Part shown: in pieces, positions 42,909 to 51,749 of the stretch
Layout of the letters: each line of letters opens with the position of its first letter
How positions within the stretch are numbered: position 1 is the stretch's first letter
From: Algorimicrobium hallyeonense
Lineage (GTDB): Bacteria > Bacteroidota > Bacteroidia > Flavobacteriales > Flavobacteriaceae
Direction of reading: 5' to 3'
DNA length: 64,000 bases
Assembly (NCBI RefSeq): GCF_042657385.1
Contig: NZ_JBHSLA010000001.1
Coordinates: forward strand, 1,116,001-1,180,000
Notes under the pieces: model-generated
The model's input: only the letters and a program-made list of their open reading frames with translations
Told to the model about the DNA's origin: nothing
The model's database searches: none
Made by a program: the position numbers and the translations under genes

Positions 42909-42935
42909 AAATTATTTTATCAAACACATTTATTG

Positions 42936-42943
42936 TAAATTTG
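42936..42943 (+). promoter_or_regulatory. -7 promoter element of the metal operon (TAAATTTG)
   Basis: Exact TAnnTTTG match 15 bases before ATG 42959. The TTG at 42941, which would extend the next gene by six codons, lies inside this element. Confidence 0.6.
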
Positions 42944-42958
42944 CAGCACAATTACGGT

Positions 42959-43360
42959 ATGATAAAAACCTTTATATATAAAACATTTTCTGCTAGCATG
43001 GCTTTGTTAGTCTTATTTTCAACGGTATCTTTTACTGTTGAAAAGCATTTTTGTGGTGATGTTTTAATTGATGCAGCCGTTTTTGATACCGCTGAAAAAT
43101 GCACATCAGACAGTTATGAGCTAAAAGCTGCTATGGATTGCTGTAAAGACACGATTGGTGTTATAAAAGGTCAAGATGAATTAAGCGTAAAAACGTTCAA
43201 TGACCTCGATTTTGATCAGCAGTTATTTATAGCGACTTATGCGCATACTTACTTAAATTTATTTGAAGGTTTACCACAATTGGTTATTCCTCATGAAAAC
43301 TATTCTCCTCCCAACTTGATTTTCGATATTCAGATTCTGGATCAAGTTTTCATCATTTGA
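42959..43360 (+). CDS. HYC_CC_PP-type cysteine protein (metal-associated)
   Basis: 133 residues from ATG 42959. An N-terminal hydrophobic segment (FSASMALLVLFSTVSF) acts as signal or anchor. The family marks are KHFCGD (H-aromatic-C), MDCCKD (CC) and NYSPP (PP). Such proteins are found beside copper or other heavy-metal TonB receptors in Bacteroidota; the biochemical role is unknown. A copper-chaperone-like gene follows after 124 bases with no terminator of note, and then the receptor. Confidence 0.8.
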   Translation: MIKTFIYKTFSASMALLVLFSTVSFTVEKHFCGDVLIDAAVFDTAEKCTSDSYELKAAMDCCKDTIGVIKGQDELSVKTFNDLDFDQQLFIATYAHTYLNLFEGLPQLVIPHENYSPPNLIFDIQILDQVFII

Positions 43361-43484
43361 TTATTTAACGATTTTTATTTTGTGAGTTTTTCCTCATAAA
43401 AACCCTATTCGTTTTGTGTTTCAGTGGCTTCATTGATTAACAAAACAACTTATAAATACGTTAAATTTTAATTCGATATTAATA

Positions 43485-43694
43485 ATGATACATACATATA
43501 CCATTTCAGGGATGACCTGCAATGGCTGTAAAAATTTAGTGGAAGATGCGCTAATAAAGCTGGATGCCATTCAAGATGTTCAAGTCCATATAGAAGCTTC
43601 AGAAGCAAGCATGACATTGAAAAAAGAGATAGGCTTGTCCACATTACAAGAGGCACTTCCGAAACAGTTCACCATCAAACCAAATCTTTCTTAA
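43485..43694 (+). CDS. Heavy-metal-associated (CopZ-like) chaperone
   Basis: 69 residues, a single HMA ferredoxin-like fold. The metal site is SGMTCNGCKNLVEDAL (CxxC). No signal peptide, so it acts in the cytoplasm, probably binding Cu(I). It starts the second half of the metal operon and lies one base before the receptor gene. Confidence 0.9.
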   Translation: MIHTYTISGMTCNGCKNLVEDALIKLDAIQDVQVHIEASEASMTLKKEIGLSTLQEALPKQFTIKPNLS

Positions 43695-43695
43695 A

Positions 43696-45933
43696 ATGAA
43701 AAATATATTATTTATTTTAGGCTTTATGCCATTTTTGGTTATGTCTCAAGTTAACTTGAAAGGTGTAATATTAGAAGCCAATCAAGATCAAAAAGAAATG
43801 CCTGTGGCAGGTGCCAATGTTTATTGGTTAAACACTGCTGTTGGTGCTGTTACGGATTTTGACGGGAATTTTACCATTCCTTATCAATCTGATTATGAAA
43901 AATTAGTCGTCAGTTTTGTAGGTTATAAAACGGATACAATTTCTGTTCATTCTGTCAAGCCTATAAAGCATTTATTAGAACCAACAAGTGCATTGGATGA
44001 GGTTGTCGTAACCTCCAGAAATCAAGCTACAGCAAAATCATATTTACAATCCCAAAATATTATGGTGGTAAGTAGTGATGAATTATTAAAAGCAGCTTGT
44101 TGTAATTTGGCAGAAAGCTTTGAAACCAATCCATCAATTGATGTAAATTTTGCGGATGCCGTTTCGGGAACACGACAAATAAAAATGTTAGGATTAACCA
44201 CGCCTTATATTTTGATTGCTACAGAAAACATTCCGTCTATTCGCGGTGCATCTCAAGCTTACGGATTAAGTTTTATTCCAGGTACTTGGGTAGAAAGTAT
44301 TCAAATTGGTAAAGGCGCCGGAAGTGTGGTTAATGGCTTTGAAAGCATTGCAGGGCAAATAAATGCCGAACTAGTAAAACCTTCAACGGATAAAAAATTA
44401 TTTGTCAATCTTTATGGTGGCAATAATGATCGCTTTGAATTAAATACTCATGTAAATACCAAAGTAAGTGAGAAATGGGCAACCGGTTTATATCTTCATG
44501 GCAGTACTCAAAACACGAAACATGATGTAAATGATGATAATTTTATGGATATGCCAACCTACAATCAGATTAATGTAATGAACAGGTGGCAATACACCAA
44601 CCCGGAAAAGGGTATTGTTAGCTTTATTAATTTGAAGTATTTAAACGATGGTAAGCAAACAGGAGAAGTCAATTTTAATCCAGACACAGACAAAGGAACT
44701 ACGAATGCTTGGGGAAGTGAAATTGATACCGAACGTTATGAGGTGTCTGCAAAGTTGGGTTATGTAAACCCGAACATTCCGTATCAAAGTATTGGTGTTC
44801 AAACGGCTTTTAGTCGGCATGAACAGGATTCTTATTTTGGGCTGAATGTTTATGATATTGTTCAAAACAGTTTATATGCCAATGCCATGTACAATACCTT
44901 AATTGGTGATACACGTCATAAAGTAAAAACAGGTTTAAGTTTTACTTATGATCATTATGATGAGTTGGTAAATACCCAAGATTACGAACGAACGGAATCA
45001 TCTGTAGGTGCATTTTTTGAGTATAATTATGATAATTTAGAGAACTTAAACCTAACGGCCGGTGTTCGTGTAGATCAGCATAATTTACTCGGATTTTTTG
45101 TAACGCCAAGATTGCATTTGCGATATACACCTTGGGAAAAGTCTGCATTTAGAGCATCCGTTGGTCGTGGAAAACGTAGTGCGAATATCTTTACAGAAAA
45201 TCAACAAATATTTGCAACATCAAGAACAATTAATATTGTTAATTCTGGAGGTGCTGTTTATGGGCTAGACCCAGAAATTGCTTGGAATTACGGCGTTTCA
45301 TTCCTGCAAGGGTTTAATTTGTTTGGTAGAAAAGGTGATGTGACGTTTGATTATTACCGCACCGATTTTCAAAATCAAATTGTCGTAGATTATGAAAACC
45401 CACAAGCAGTCAGTTTTTATAATTTGGAAGGTGATAGTTATGCCAATAGTTTTCAAGCAGAAGTAAATTATACTATATTTAATCGTTTTGATTTACGTTT
45501 GGCTTACAAGTATTACGATGTTAAAACCCAATACCAATCCGGTAAATTGGATAAGCCATTAACGCCAAAACACCGTTTCTTTGCCAACGCTGGATATGAA
45601 ACGCATCAAACCGATTCTGGTGGTCATTGGAAATTTGATGCCACATATAATTGGTTAAGTAAGCAACGTTTTTCGTCCACGCAAACAAATCCGTTAGCGT
45701 ATCAATTGCCAAAGTATACACCAACGGTTGGAACTTTAAATTTGCAGGTCACTAAAGTATTTTCTCCGAAATTTGAAGTATATTTAGGAGGCGAAAACGT
45801 CACCAATGTGCGTCAAGATAATCCAATTGTAGCAGCCGATGATCCGTTTGGCGCTAATTTTGATACCACATTTGTATATGGACCCGTATTTGGTAGTATG
45901 TATTATGCCGGATTGCGATTTAAAATTAATTAA
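43696..45933 (+). CDS. TonB-dependent receptor of the metal operon
   Basis: 745 residues with a signal peptide (MKNILFILGFMPFLVMSQ). N-terminal carboxypeptidase-regulatory-like beta domain (VNLKGVILEANQDQKEMPVAGANVYWLNTAVGAVTDFDGNFTIP). Plug domain about 105-215 with SDELLKAACCNLAESFETNPSIDV; the Cys-Cys pair is shared with heavy-metal receptors. 22-strand barrel to the end (SMYYAGLRFKIN). It takes up a ligand across the outer membrane with TonB energy. Flanking HMA genes suggest copper or another soft metal, an inference from context. Confidence 0.9.
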   Translation: MKNILFILGFMPFLVMSQVNLKGVILEANQDQKEMPVAGANVYWLNTAVGAVTDFDGNFTIPYQSDYEKLVVSFVGYKTDTISVHSVKPIKHLLEPTSALDEVVVTSRNQATAKSYLQSQNIMVVSSDELLKAACCNLAESFETNPSIDVNFADAVSGTRQIKMLGLTTPYILIATENIPSIRGASQAYGLSFIPGTWVESIQIGKGAGSVVNGFESIAGQINAELVKPSTDKKLFVNLYGGNNDRFELNTHVNTKVSEKWATGLYLHGSTQNTKHDVNDDNFMDMPTYNQINVMNRWQYTNPEKGIVSFINLKYLNDGKQTGEVNFNPDTDKGTTNAWGSEIDTERYEVSAKLGYVNPNIPYQSIGVQTAFSRHEQDSYFGLNVYDIVQNSLYANAMYNTLIGDTRHKVKTGLSFTYDHYDELVNTQDYERTESSVGAFFEYNYDNLENLNLTAGVRVDQHNLLGFFVTPRLHLRYTPWEKSAFRASVGRGKRSANIFTENQQIFATSRTINIVNSGGAVYGLDPEIAWNYGVSFLQGFNLFGRKGDVTFDYYRTDFQNQIVVDYENPQAVSFYNLEGDSYANSFQAEVNYTIFNRFDLRLAYKYYDVKTQYQSGKLDKPLTPKHRFFANAGYETHQTDSGGHWKFDATYNWLSKQRFSSTQTNPLAYQLPKYTPTVGTLNLQVTKVFSPKFEVYLGGENVTNVRQDNPIVAADDPFGANFDTTFVYGPVFGSMYYAGLRFKIN

Positions 45934-45989
45934 AACTAAAAATAATAATCAGATTTCTGTTTTTACAGAATTCATAAAAGAAAAACAAC

Positions 45990-46361
45990 ATGAAAAAATT
46001 AGGAATATTAATAGTCATGCTTTTTGGTTTAACAGCCTTTTCACAAGATAAGAACGCCAGAGCTTCTATAGAAGTAGATGGTGTTTGTAATATGTGTAAA
46101 GAACGCATTGAGAAAGCATGTATTAGAACAAAAGGTGTAAAATCGGCTGTATGGAATGTAGAGACTCATGAGTTAAAGCTGATTTTTGATGAACGTAAAA
46201 CCGATTTAAAAACCATTAATCAAAGTATTGCCGATATTGGTCACGATACCAAAGAAATCAAAGCAAGCGATGATGCTTATAATAGCTTACATGCCTGTTG
46301 CTTATATAGAGATGAAGCAGTACAAGATAATCATAAAGATGATTATATGATTGTAAATTAA
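45990..46361 (+). CDS. Secreted heavy-metal-associated domain protein
   Basis: 123 residues. Signal peptide MKKLGILIVMLFGLTAFSQ, then one HMA domain with the site DGVCNMCKERIEKAC (CxxC). The C-terminal tail has a further HACC motif (NSLHACCLYRDEAV). It is periplasmic or surface-located and probably binds the same metal as the receptor upstream. A strong terminator follows. Confidence 0.88.
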   Translation: MKKLGILIVMLFGLTAFSQDKNARASIEVDGVCNMCKERIEKACIRTKGVKSAVWNVETHELKLIFDERKTDLKTINQSIADIGHDTKEIKASDDAYNSLHACCLYRDEAVQDNHKDDYMIVN

Positions 46362-46362
46362 T

Positions 46363-46398
46363 AAGAAAGCCCAAACGGATTGTTTGGGCTTTCTTTAT
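46363..46398 (+). terminator. Terminator of the metal operon
   Basis: A perfect 14-bp stem pairs 46363-46376 with 46382-46395 around GGATT. It begins right after the stop at 46361 and ends in a short T-rich tail. Confidence 0.85.
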
Positions 46399-46453
46399 GT
46401 TGGGAGTTTCCATTAAAATGATTAACTTACTATATCATTAAAAAAGAAGAACC

Positions 46454-46660
46454 ATGTCAAGAAAACTAATCCTATCCAGTAATTCTCAAGTGCAAGTTTC
46501 AGGTGTAAAAAATGCCTTGGACGAAGCCCAAATTGCGTATTTTGAAATTAATAAATCTGATTCTTCCTATCCGGGAATTTTAGGTCAAATTGAAATTCAT
46601 GTTCATGATGCTGATGAAGCCGAAGCTTTATTAGTAATTAAGGATTTGGTAAACAATTAA
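46454..46660 (+). CDS. DUF2007 family small protein
   Basis: 68 residues. The pattern LILSSNSQVQVSGVKNALDEAQIAYFEINKSDSSYPGILGQIEIHVHDADEAEALLVIKDL matches the putative signal-transducing DUF2007 family (short ferredoxin-like fold). No signal peptide. Function unknown. It stands alone between the metal operon terminator and a convergent gene. Confidence 0.75.
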   Translation: MSRKLILSSNSQVQVSGVKNALDEAQIAYFEINKSDSSYPGILGQIEIHVHDADEAEALLVIKDLVNN

Positions 46661-46678
46661 CCGTTTCTCCTTTTCCTT

Positions 46679-49036
46679 TTATTTTAATTTAATAGTTTCT
46701 ACTTTCGAAATTAAACTACCATCTTCACACATACCTTCAATATATAGGTCTATTTCATTGTAGAAATAGTTCGGGATATTGAATACAAATTCGCCATTCT
46801 GATTGGGTGTCACATTCGGAATCCAATTTAAAACGCCCATTTTTGAAAATGCATCACGTTTGGTTGTGTTGTACATTGGCGCATAGTAGCTTTTAGGCAT
46901 AGAGTAGCCTATTTTAATGGCATTGCTGCTAAATTTGCCTTTCGGATTGCTTTTGGATCTGCCGCCATCTTTAGTGAAAATGTTTATGGTGCCTCCAGCG
47001 CCATCAATACCATAACCTGTTTTTGCGACAAATAATTTTTCGACTTCTGCAACCGTTAAATATTGTATAAGTTCTAATTGATCTGAAACAATAATACCGT
47101 CCAAGTATACATTTGGGCTTAATCTACCTTGTAAGTTAGAGCTTCGCCTGGAAAGTAGTTTTATGGTAGATTGTCCAGATTCTATTACATCAAAACCATT
47201 ACTTCGTATAACATCTAGAATCCGTGTTGAAAAGTTATAAACGTTCTTTAAATCTACAGAACGATTATTAACCCCTCCATTAATCATGAATTTTTCTTGT
47301 CTCGATTCTTTCTTAATTTTAAACATTATGGTGTCCAATTGGGTAATCGTATCGTCATAAATAAAACTATCACTATTTAAAATAATACTAACCGGTTTTT
47401 TAATGATGTTTTTGGTGTCAAGCGAATCATTTTCAAAGGTAGGGTACACATTATAATATACTCTAGGGGTTACTAATTTCCCGCGTTTATTCTTCGCACT
47501 CAAGGAAACTACCGAACTATCCATTAATGATAAATGTTCAAAACTGAAATAGGAGTCTTTAACTTCAGTAGATATCATTAATTCATTGTTAGCTGAAAAA
47601 AGTACGATTTCTTTATACTCATCAGCATTTGTTTCATTGATTTTTCCTTGTATTTGAAAGCCAGCTTCAAAATTATATTTTGCAATTTGTGGTACATGAA
47701 AGATGTTATTCCATTCATAACGACTCCAGCCTTGTGTAAGCAGCAATAAATCTAAATTATAATTGGTTTTTCGCTCGTTATCTTTAAAATATGCTTGTGG
47801 ATTATCGACTGAACCTTTAATATATGGTTGTAATAGAAATGCTGAAGTAATGGTATTGCTATTGTTGTAAGCTTCTGTTGAAGCTGGTAAAACAGAAACA
47901 CTCATGTATTTTTTTAATGTATTTTTTTTATTCGAAACCAATCTGATTTGCGTAGAATCATATCCAACCTTTTTTCCTAAAAATGACACATCATGAATTA
48001 AATTTTCAGTTTTATGAAACACCAAGCGCTCTAAAACAGGTTGGTTTTTTTCATTAAAAACAGTTAGAATATTCATGCCACTATACAAATCTGTTTTCGG
48101 AATTGCTATAGTATATTCAAAGGTGTTAGCTTCAAATTTGATGTCTATTTTTTTAAGAAGCCCATCTCTATGAATCAATAAGTAGTGCGGTTTTTCCAAT
48201 AAATATGGTAAGGTGCGCTTATTGGTTTTTACACTAACAAATAAGGTGTTTTGGTTAAGCGTATTTACAGATAGTGACAAACCTGTAACATCTGCTTTTT
48301 GCATATTTTGATTAATATTAGAACCGTTTTCTAATGTAGCTTCAACCGTATAGGTTTCATTTTCTGAAACTAACATACTAAATTTTCCTATACCAAAGTC
48401 GTTACTCTTAAAGGTTGAAATGGTATTCCCCTTGCTATCTCGTACTTTTCCGGATGTTATAATTAAAGGGTCTCCGTTAATATCTGTCCCTTTAAAACCA
48501 ATACTGTTATTTGTGTTTTGAAGTAAATGTCCCCCTTCAGGTAATAATTGGAAATCGTATTTTTGCTCGCTTTCAGTTGGGTTTTCAGAATTTGAATCAC
48601 TACCTATAATTTCAAATTGATGAAGACTGTAATGAGGTTCATTAAAGTTTTTCATCCAATTGGTTGTCACCTTTAAAAAATAGATGCCAGGAAAATAATT
48701 ATCTTTTAAGTTGAAGTTTCCATGCGTTATACCATTTTCAGCATAGAACATTTTTTTTTCAATTAAAATGCCATCAGCATCATAAACGCTAGCATGCACA
48801 TTACTCGTTGTTAAATAGGGCTTTTGTGTTTGTGTATTATAAATGTACGTTTTAAACCAAAGCTCTTCTGAATTTGAATACTTCGATTTATTAACCTGTG
48901 TATAAATAGTTTCAGGTTGGAGTTTGTAGTAATCCAGATATTTGTTTTCAACGAAATTAAACTCTGGGTTTTGTGCAATGCCATAAGTTGAACAAAGCAC
49001 AAATAGTAAGAAAGCTACTATATTTTTAATCATCAT
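46679..49036 (-). CDS. Large envelope protein with MG2-like N-terminus and plug-like C-terminal domain
   Basis: 785 residues with a signal peptide (IKNIVAFLLFVLCSTYGIAQ). The first 150 residues resemble macroglobulin-type domains (TIYTQVNKSKYSNSEELWFKTYIYN, GNFNLKDNYFPGIYFLKVTTNWMKN). The last 190 contain a TonB-plug-like segment (SRRSSNLQGRLSPNVYLDGIIVSDQLELIQYLTVAEVEKLFVAKTGYGIDGAGGTINIFTKDG) but there is no barrel after it. Such proteins occur widely in Bacteroidota with unknown function; a role in a surface complex is possible. The start could be the first or second Met (49036 or 49033). Confidence 0.65.
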   Translation of the reverse strand: MMIKNIVAFLLFVLCSTYGIAQNPEFNFVENKYLDYYKLQPETIYTQVNKSKYSNSEELWFKTYIYNTQTQKPYLTTSNVHASVYDADGILIEKKMFYAENGITHGNFNLKDNYFPGIYFLKVTTNWMKNFNEPHYSLHQFEIIGSDSNSENPTESEQKYDFQLLPEGGHLLQNTNNSIGFKGTDINGDPLIITSGKVRDSKGNTISTFKSNDFGIGKFSMLVSENETYTVEATLENGSNINQNMQKADVTGLSLSVNTLNQNTLFVSVKTNKRTLPYLLEKPHYLLIHRDGLLKKIDIKFEANTFEYTIAIPKTDLYSGMNILTVFNEKNQPVLERLVFHKTENLIHDVSFLGKKVGYDSTQIRLVSNKKNTLKKYMSVSVLPASTEAYNNSNTITSAFLLQPYIKGSVDNPQAYFKDNERKTNYNLDLLLLTQGWSRYEWNNIFHVPQIAKYNFEAGFQIQGKINETNADEYKEIVLFSANNELMISTEVKDSYFSFEHLSLMDSSVVSLSAKNKRGKLVTPRVYYNVYPTFENDSLDTKNIIKKPVSIILNSDSFIYDDTITQLDTIMFKIKKESRQEKFMINGGVNNRSVDLKNVYNFSTRILDVIRSNGFDVIESGQSTIKLLSRRSSNLQGRLSPNVYLDGIIVSDQLELIQYLTVAEVEKLFVAKTGYGIDGAGGTINIFTKDGGRSKSNPKGKFSSNAIKIGYSMPKSYYAPMYNTTKRDAFSKMGVLNWIPNVTPNQNGEFVFNIPNYFYNEIDLYIEGMCEDGSLISKVETIKLK

Positions 49037-49146
49037 TTTAGGTTAAAGTTATGAATGAGGCTTTTATGAGATTAAAAGTACTGTTTTTATTAATAATGAA
49101 AAAACGGTTTCCCGTCAATAATCCATTTTTTTCATGAATGGGAATA

Positions 49147-49176
49147 AAAAACGCCTCAATTTCTTGAGGCGTTTTT
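49147..49176 (-). terminator. Bidirectional terminator after groL
   Basis: AAAAACGCCTCAA (49147-49159) pairs perfectly with TTGAGGCGTTTTT (49164-49176), loop TTTC. T runs exist on both strands. It lies 32 bases after the groL stop. Confidence 0.85.
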
Positions 49177-49207
49177 AAAATTATAATTTAAGTTATGAAG
49201 CTTTGGA

Positions 49208-50836
49208 CTACATCATGCCTGGCATTCCGCCACCGCCCATTGGCATAGCAGGTGCATCTTCTTTAATGTCAATTAAAGCACATTCAGTCGTTAAAATCAT
49301 TCCTGCAACAGATGCTGCATTTTCTAATGCTACACGTGTTACTTTTTTAGGATCGATAATTCCAGCTTTTAGCATATCAACATAGGTTCCTGATTTAGCA
49401 TCAAAACCAAAGTCTTTTTTACCTTCTAATACTTTAGCAATTACAACGCTTCCTTCGCCACCTGCATTTTCAACAATGGTTCTTAAAGGTGCTTCAATAG
49501 CACGTGCTACAATTTGGATACCTGTAACTTCGTCTAAATTTTCAGCTGTTAATTTTTGTAATAAACCAATGGCTCTTACAAGTGCAACACCACCACCAGC
49601 AACAATACCTTCTTCAACGGCAGCTCTAGTTGCGTGAAGTGCATCATCAACACGGTCCTTTTTCTCTTTCATTTCCACTTCACTAGCCGCACCAACATAA
49701 AGTACAGCAACACCTCCAGCTAATTTAGCTAAACGTTCTTGAAGTTTTTCCTTATCATAATCGCTTGTTGTTGTTTCAATTTGCGCTTTGATTTGGTTTA
49801 CACGGTTTTTAATGGCGCTAGCATCTCCAGAACCATTTACAATAGTGGTATTATCCTTATCAATAGTTACTGTTTCAGCAGTTCCTAACATGCTTAAATC
49901 GGCGTTTTCTAATGAAAAACCACGCTCTTCAGAAATAACAACACCACCTGTAAGAATAGCAATATCTTCTAACATGGCTTTACGTCTGTCTCCAAAACCA
50001 GGCGCCTTAACAGCAGCAATTTTAAGTCCACCACGTAGTTTATTTACAACTAATGTTGCAAGGGCTTGACCTTCTACATCTTCAGCGATAATTAATAATG
50101 GTCTTCCAGATTGGGCAACTGGTTCTAAAATTGGAAGTATTTCTTGTAAGTTTGAAATTTTCTTGTCAAATAATAAAATGTATGGATTTTCTAAATCAGC
50201 AACCATTTTATCAGAATCAGTAACAAAGTAAGGCGATAAATAACCTCTGTCAAATTGCATGCCTTCTACAACATCCACATAGGTTTCCATTCCTTTAGCT
50301 TCTTCAACGGTAATAACACCTTCTTTTCCAACTTTACTAAACGCTTTGGCAATTAAATCGCCAATTGTTTCATCGTTGTTCGCAGAAATAGAAGCAACTT
50401 GCTTTATTTTTTCAGAAGAATTCCCAACTTGTTTGGACTGCTTAGCAAGATCTGCAACAATAGTCTCAACAGCTTTGTCAATACCGCGTTTTAAATCCAT
50501 TGGATTTGCACCTGCCGCTACGTTTCTTAAACCTTCTTTTACAATTGCCTGCGCCAATACGGTAGCTGTAGTTGTGCCATCACCAGCTAAATCGTTGGTT
50601 CTACTAGCAACTTCTTTTACCATTTGTGCGCCCATATTTTCAAGCTCATTTTCAAGCTCTACTTCTTTAGCAACTGTTACACCATCTTTAGTTACTTGTG
50701 GTGCACCAAAACTTCTACTAATAATTACGTTACGACCTTTTGGTCCTAATGTTACTTTTACTGCATTTGCTAATGCATCCACACCACGTTTTAAACCGTC
50801 GCGTGCGTCAATATCAAATTTTATATCTTTTGCCAT
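49208..50836 (-). CDS. groL: Chaperonin GroEL
   Basis: 542 residues. All hallmarks: KFDIDARDGLKRGVDALANAVKVTLGPKGRNVII, DGVTVAKEVELEN, AGDGTTTATVLAQAIV, and the C-terminal GGGGMPGMM tail. It folds proteins in the GroEL-GroES cage. groS lies upstream (123-base gap), so the usual groESL order is kept. No hairpin of note lies between them. Confidence 0.98.
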   Translation of the reverse strand: MAKDIKFDIDARDGLKRGVDALANAVKVTLGPKGRNVIISRSFGAPQVTKDGVTVAKEVELENELENMGAQMVKEVASRTNDLAGDGTTTATVLAQAIVKEGLRNVAAGANPMDLKRGIDKAVETIVADLAKQSKQVGNSSEKIKQVASISANNDETIGDLIAKAFSKVGKEGVITVEEAKGMETYVDVVEGMQFDRGYLSPYFVTDSDKMVADLENPYILLFDKKISNLQEILPILEPVAQSGRPLLIIAEDVEGQALATLVVNKLRGGLKIAAVKAPGFGDRRKAMLEDIAILTGGVVISEERGFSLENADLSMLGTAETVTIDKDNTTIVNGSGDASAIKNRVNQIKAQIETTTSDYDKEKLQERLAKLAGGVAVLYVGAASEVEMKEKKDRVDDALHATRAAVEEGIVAGGGVALVRAIGLLQKLTAENLDEVTGIQIVARAIEAPLRTIVENAGGEGSVVIAKVLEGKKDFGFDAKSGTYVDMLKAGIIDPKKVTRVALENAASVAGMILTTECALIDIKEDAPAMPMGGGGMPGMM

Positions 50837-50959
50837 AATGAATAATTTTATTTAAAATTTTAAACTTTAAAAAATCAGTAATCAGATTCCAAAAAGGAAT
50901 TCAATTGTGTCAATTTTAAATGTTTATAATTTGTTTATTGGATGTTTGAATTTTTACGA

Positions 50960-51235
50960 TTAAACTATTGCTAGAATGTCGCTTTCGCGCATAATTAGAT
51001 AATCTTTACCCTCTAATTTTAATTCCGTTCCTGCGTATTTGCCATAAAGAACAGTATCACCAACCTTAACAGTCATAGGCTCGTCTTTAGTGCCTTTTCC
51101 TGCTGCCATTACTTTGCCTTGTTGTGGTTTTTCTTTTGCGTTATCTGGAATAATAATTCCTGATGCTGTTTTCGTTTCAGCTGCTTCTGGTTCAATAAGA
51201 ACACGGTCTGCTAATGGTTTAATTTTTAATGCCAT
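50960..51235 (-). CDS. groS: Co-chaperonin GroES
   Basis: 91 residues. Typical sequence: MALKIKPLADRVLIEPEAAETKTASGIIIPDNAKEKPQQGKVMAAGKG and GTELKLEGKDYLIMRESDILAIV; the mobile loop is TKTASGIIIPD. It caps GroEL. An inverted repeat overlapping the probable promoter lies 33 bases upstream. Confidence 0.98.
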   Translation of the reverse strand: MALKIKPLADRVLIEPEAAETKTASGIIIPDNAKEKPQQGKVMAAGKGTKDEPMTVKVGDTVLYGKYAGTELKLEGKDYLIMRESDILAIV

Positions 51236-51267
51236 TTTTGTATGTTGTTTATTAATTATAAAATTGT

Positions 51268-51295
51268 TTAGTACTTAAGGACTGTACTAAAAATG
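51268..51295 (-). promoter_or_regulatory. Inverted repeat over the probable groS promoter
   Basis: TTAGTAC (51268-51274) and GTACTAA (51284-51290) form a perfect 7-9-7 inverted repeat. On the minus strand a -7-like element CATTTTTA (51288-51295) overlaps the right arm, with a TTG 20 bases upstream. The arrangement fits an operator. It resembles but does not match CIRCE (TTAGCACTC-N9-GAGTGCTAA): arms are shorter. Confidence 0.45.
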
Positions 51296-51350
51296 TGCCA
51301 ATAGCTATATACTGACAAAATTTCATTCATTCCCTTAAGGGTACAAAAAA

Positions 51351-51377
51351 AGCCAACTGAACAGTTGGCTTTTTTTA
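51351..51377 (-). terminator. Terminator after secG
   Basis: AGCCAACT (51351-51358) pairs with AGTTGGCT (51363-51370), loop GAAC; the outer A and T runs extend the stem and give T tracts on both strands. It lies just past the secG stop at 51395 and upstream of the groS promoter. Confidence 0.85.
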
Positions 51378-51394
51378 TTTTTTTGTAACACGTT

Positions 51395-51748
51395 CTAGTT
51401 AGAAGCGTCTGGTGTTTCAGTGCTTTCATTAGTTGCGGCTGGAACAGCTGGTGCAACAGGAGCAGGTTGTTGTGTATTGATTTGTTCAATAGCTTTGGAT
51501 TCTGCAGTTCCTGTTCTGCTAATAGTTACATTAGAAACTAAAATTAACACCAACATAATTGTTGCTAGTGTCCAGGTGCTTTTGTCTAAAAAGTCTGTTG
51601 TTTTTTTAACACCACCTAGTTGTTGAGTGCCACCACCACCAAATGATGATGATAGTCCGCCACCTTTAGGGTTTTGAACCATTATAACTACTATTAGTAA
51701 AAAGGCAACCACTACAATAAGTGCTAAAAATATGGTAAACGTACTCAT
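51395..51748 (-). CDS. secG: Protein translocase subunit SecG
   Basis: 117 residues. Two membrane helices (FLALIVVVAFLLIVVIMV and TWTLATIMLVLILVSNVTI) flank the SecG segment QNPKGGGLSSSFGGGGTQQLGG. The C-terminus has an Ala/Pro/Thr-rich tail of about 35 residues, which is common in Bacteroidota SecG. SecG helps SecYE export. It starts 1 base after the TPR gene. Confidence 0.92.
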   Translation of the reverse strand: MSTFTIFLALIVVVAFLLIVVIMVQNPKGGGLSSSFGGGGTQQLGGVKKTTDFLDKSTWTLATIMLVLILVSNVTISRTGTAESKAIEQINTQQPAPVAPAVPAATNESTETPDASN

Positions 51749-51749
51749 G

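Noticed and set aside
42941..42958. TTG start for the HYC_CC_PP gene
   Set aside because: Lies inside the TAAATTTG promoter element; ATG 42959 leads directly into the signal segment.
43361..43484. Terminator inside the metal operon
   Set aside because: Only a 4-bp stem with a loose loop is visible; it is too weak to split the operon with confidence.
51268..51290. CIRCE element for HrcA
   Set aside because: Arms are 7 bases and the sequence differs (TTAGTAC rather than TTAGCACTC); listed only as an operator-like repeat.
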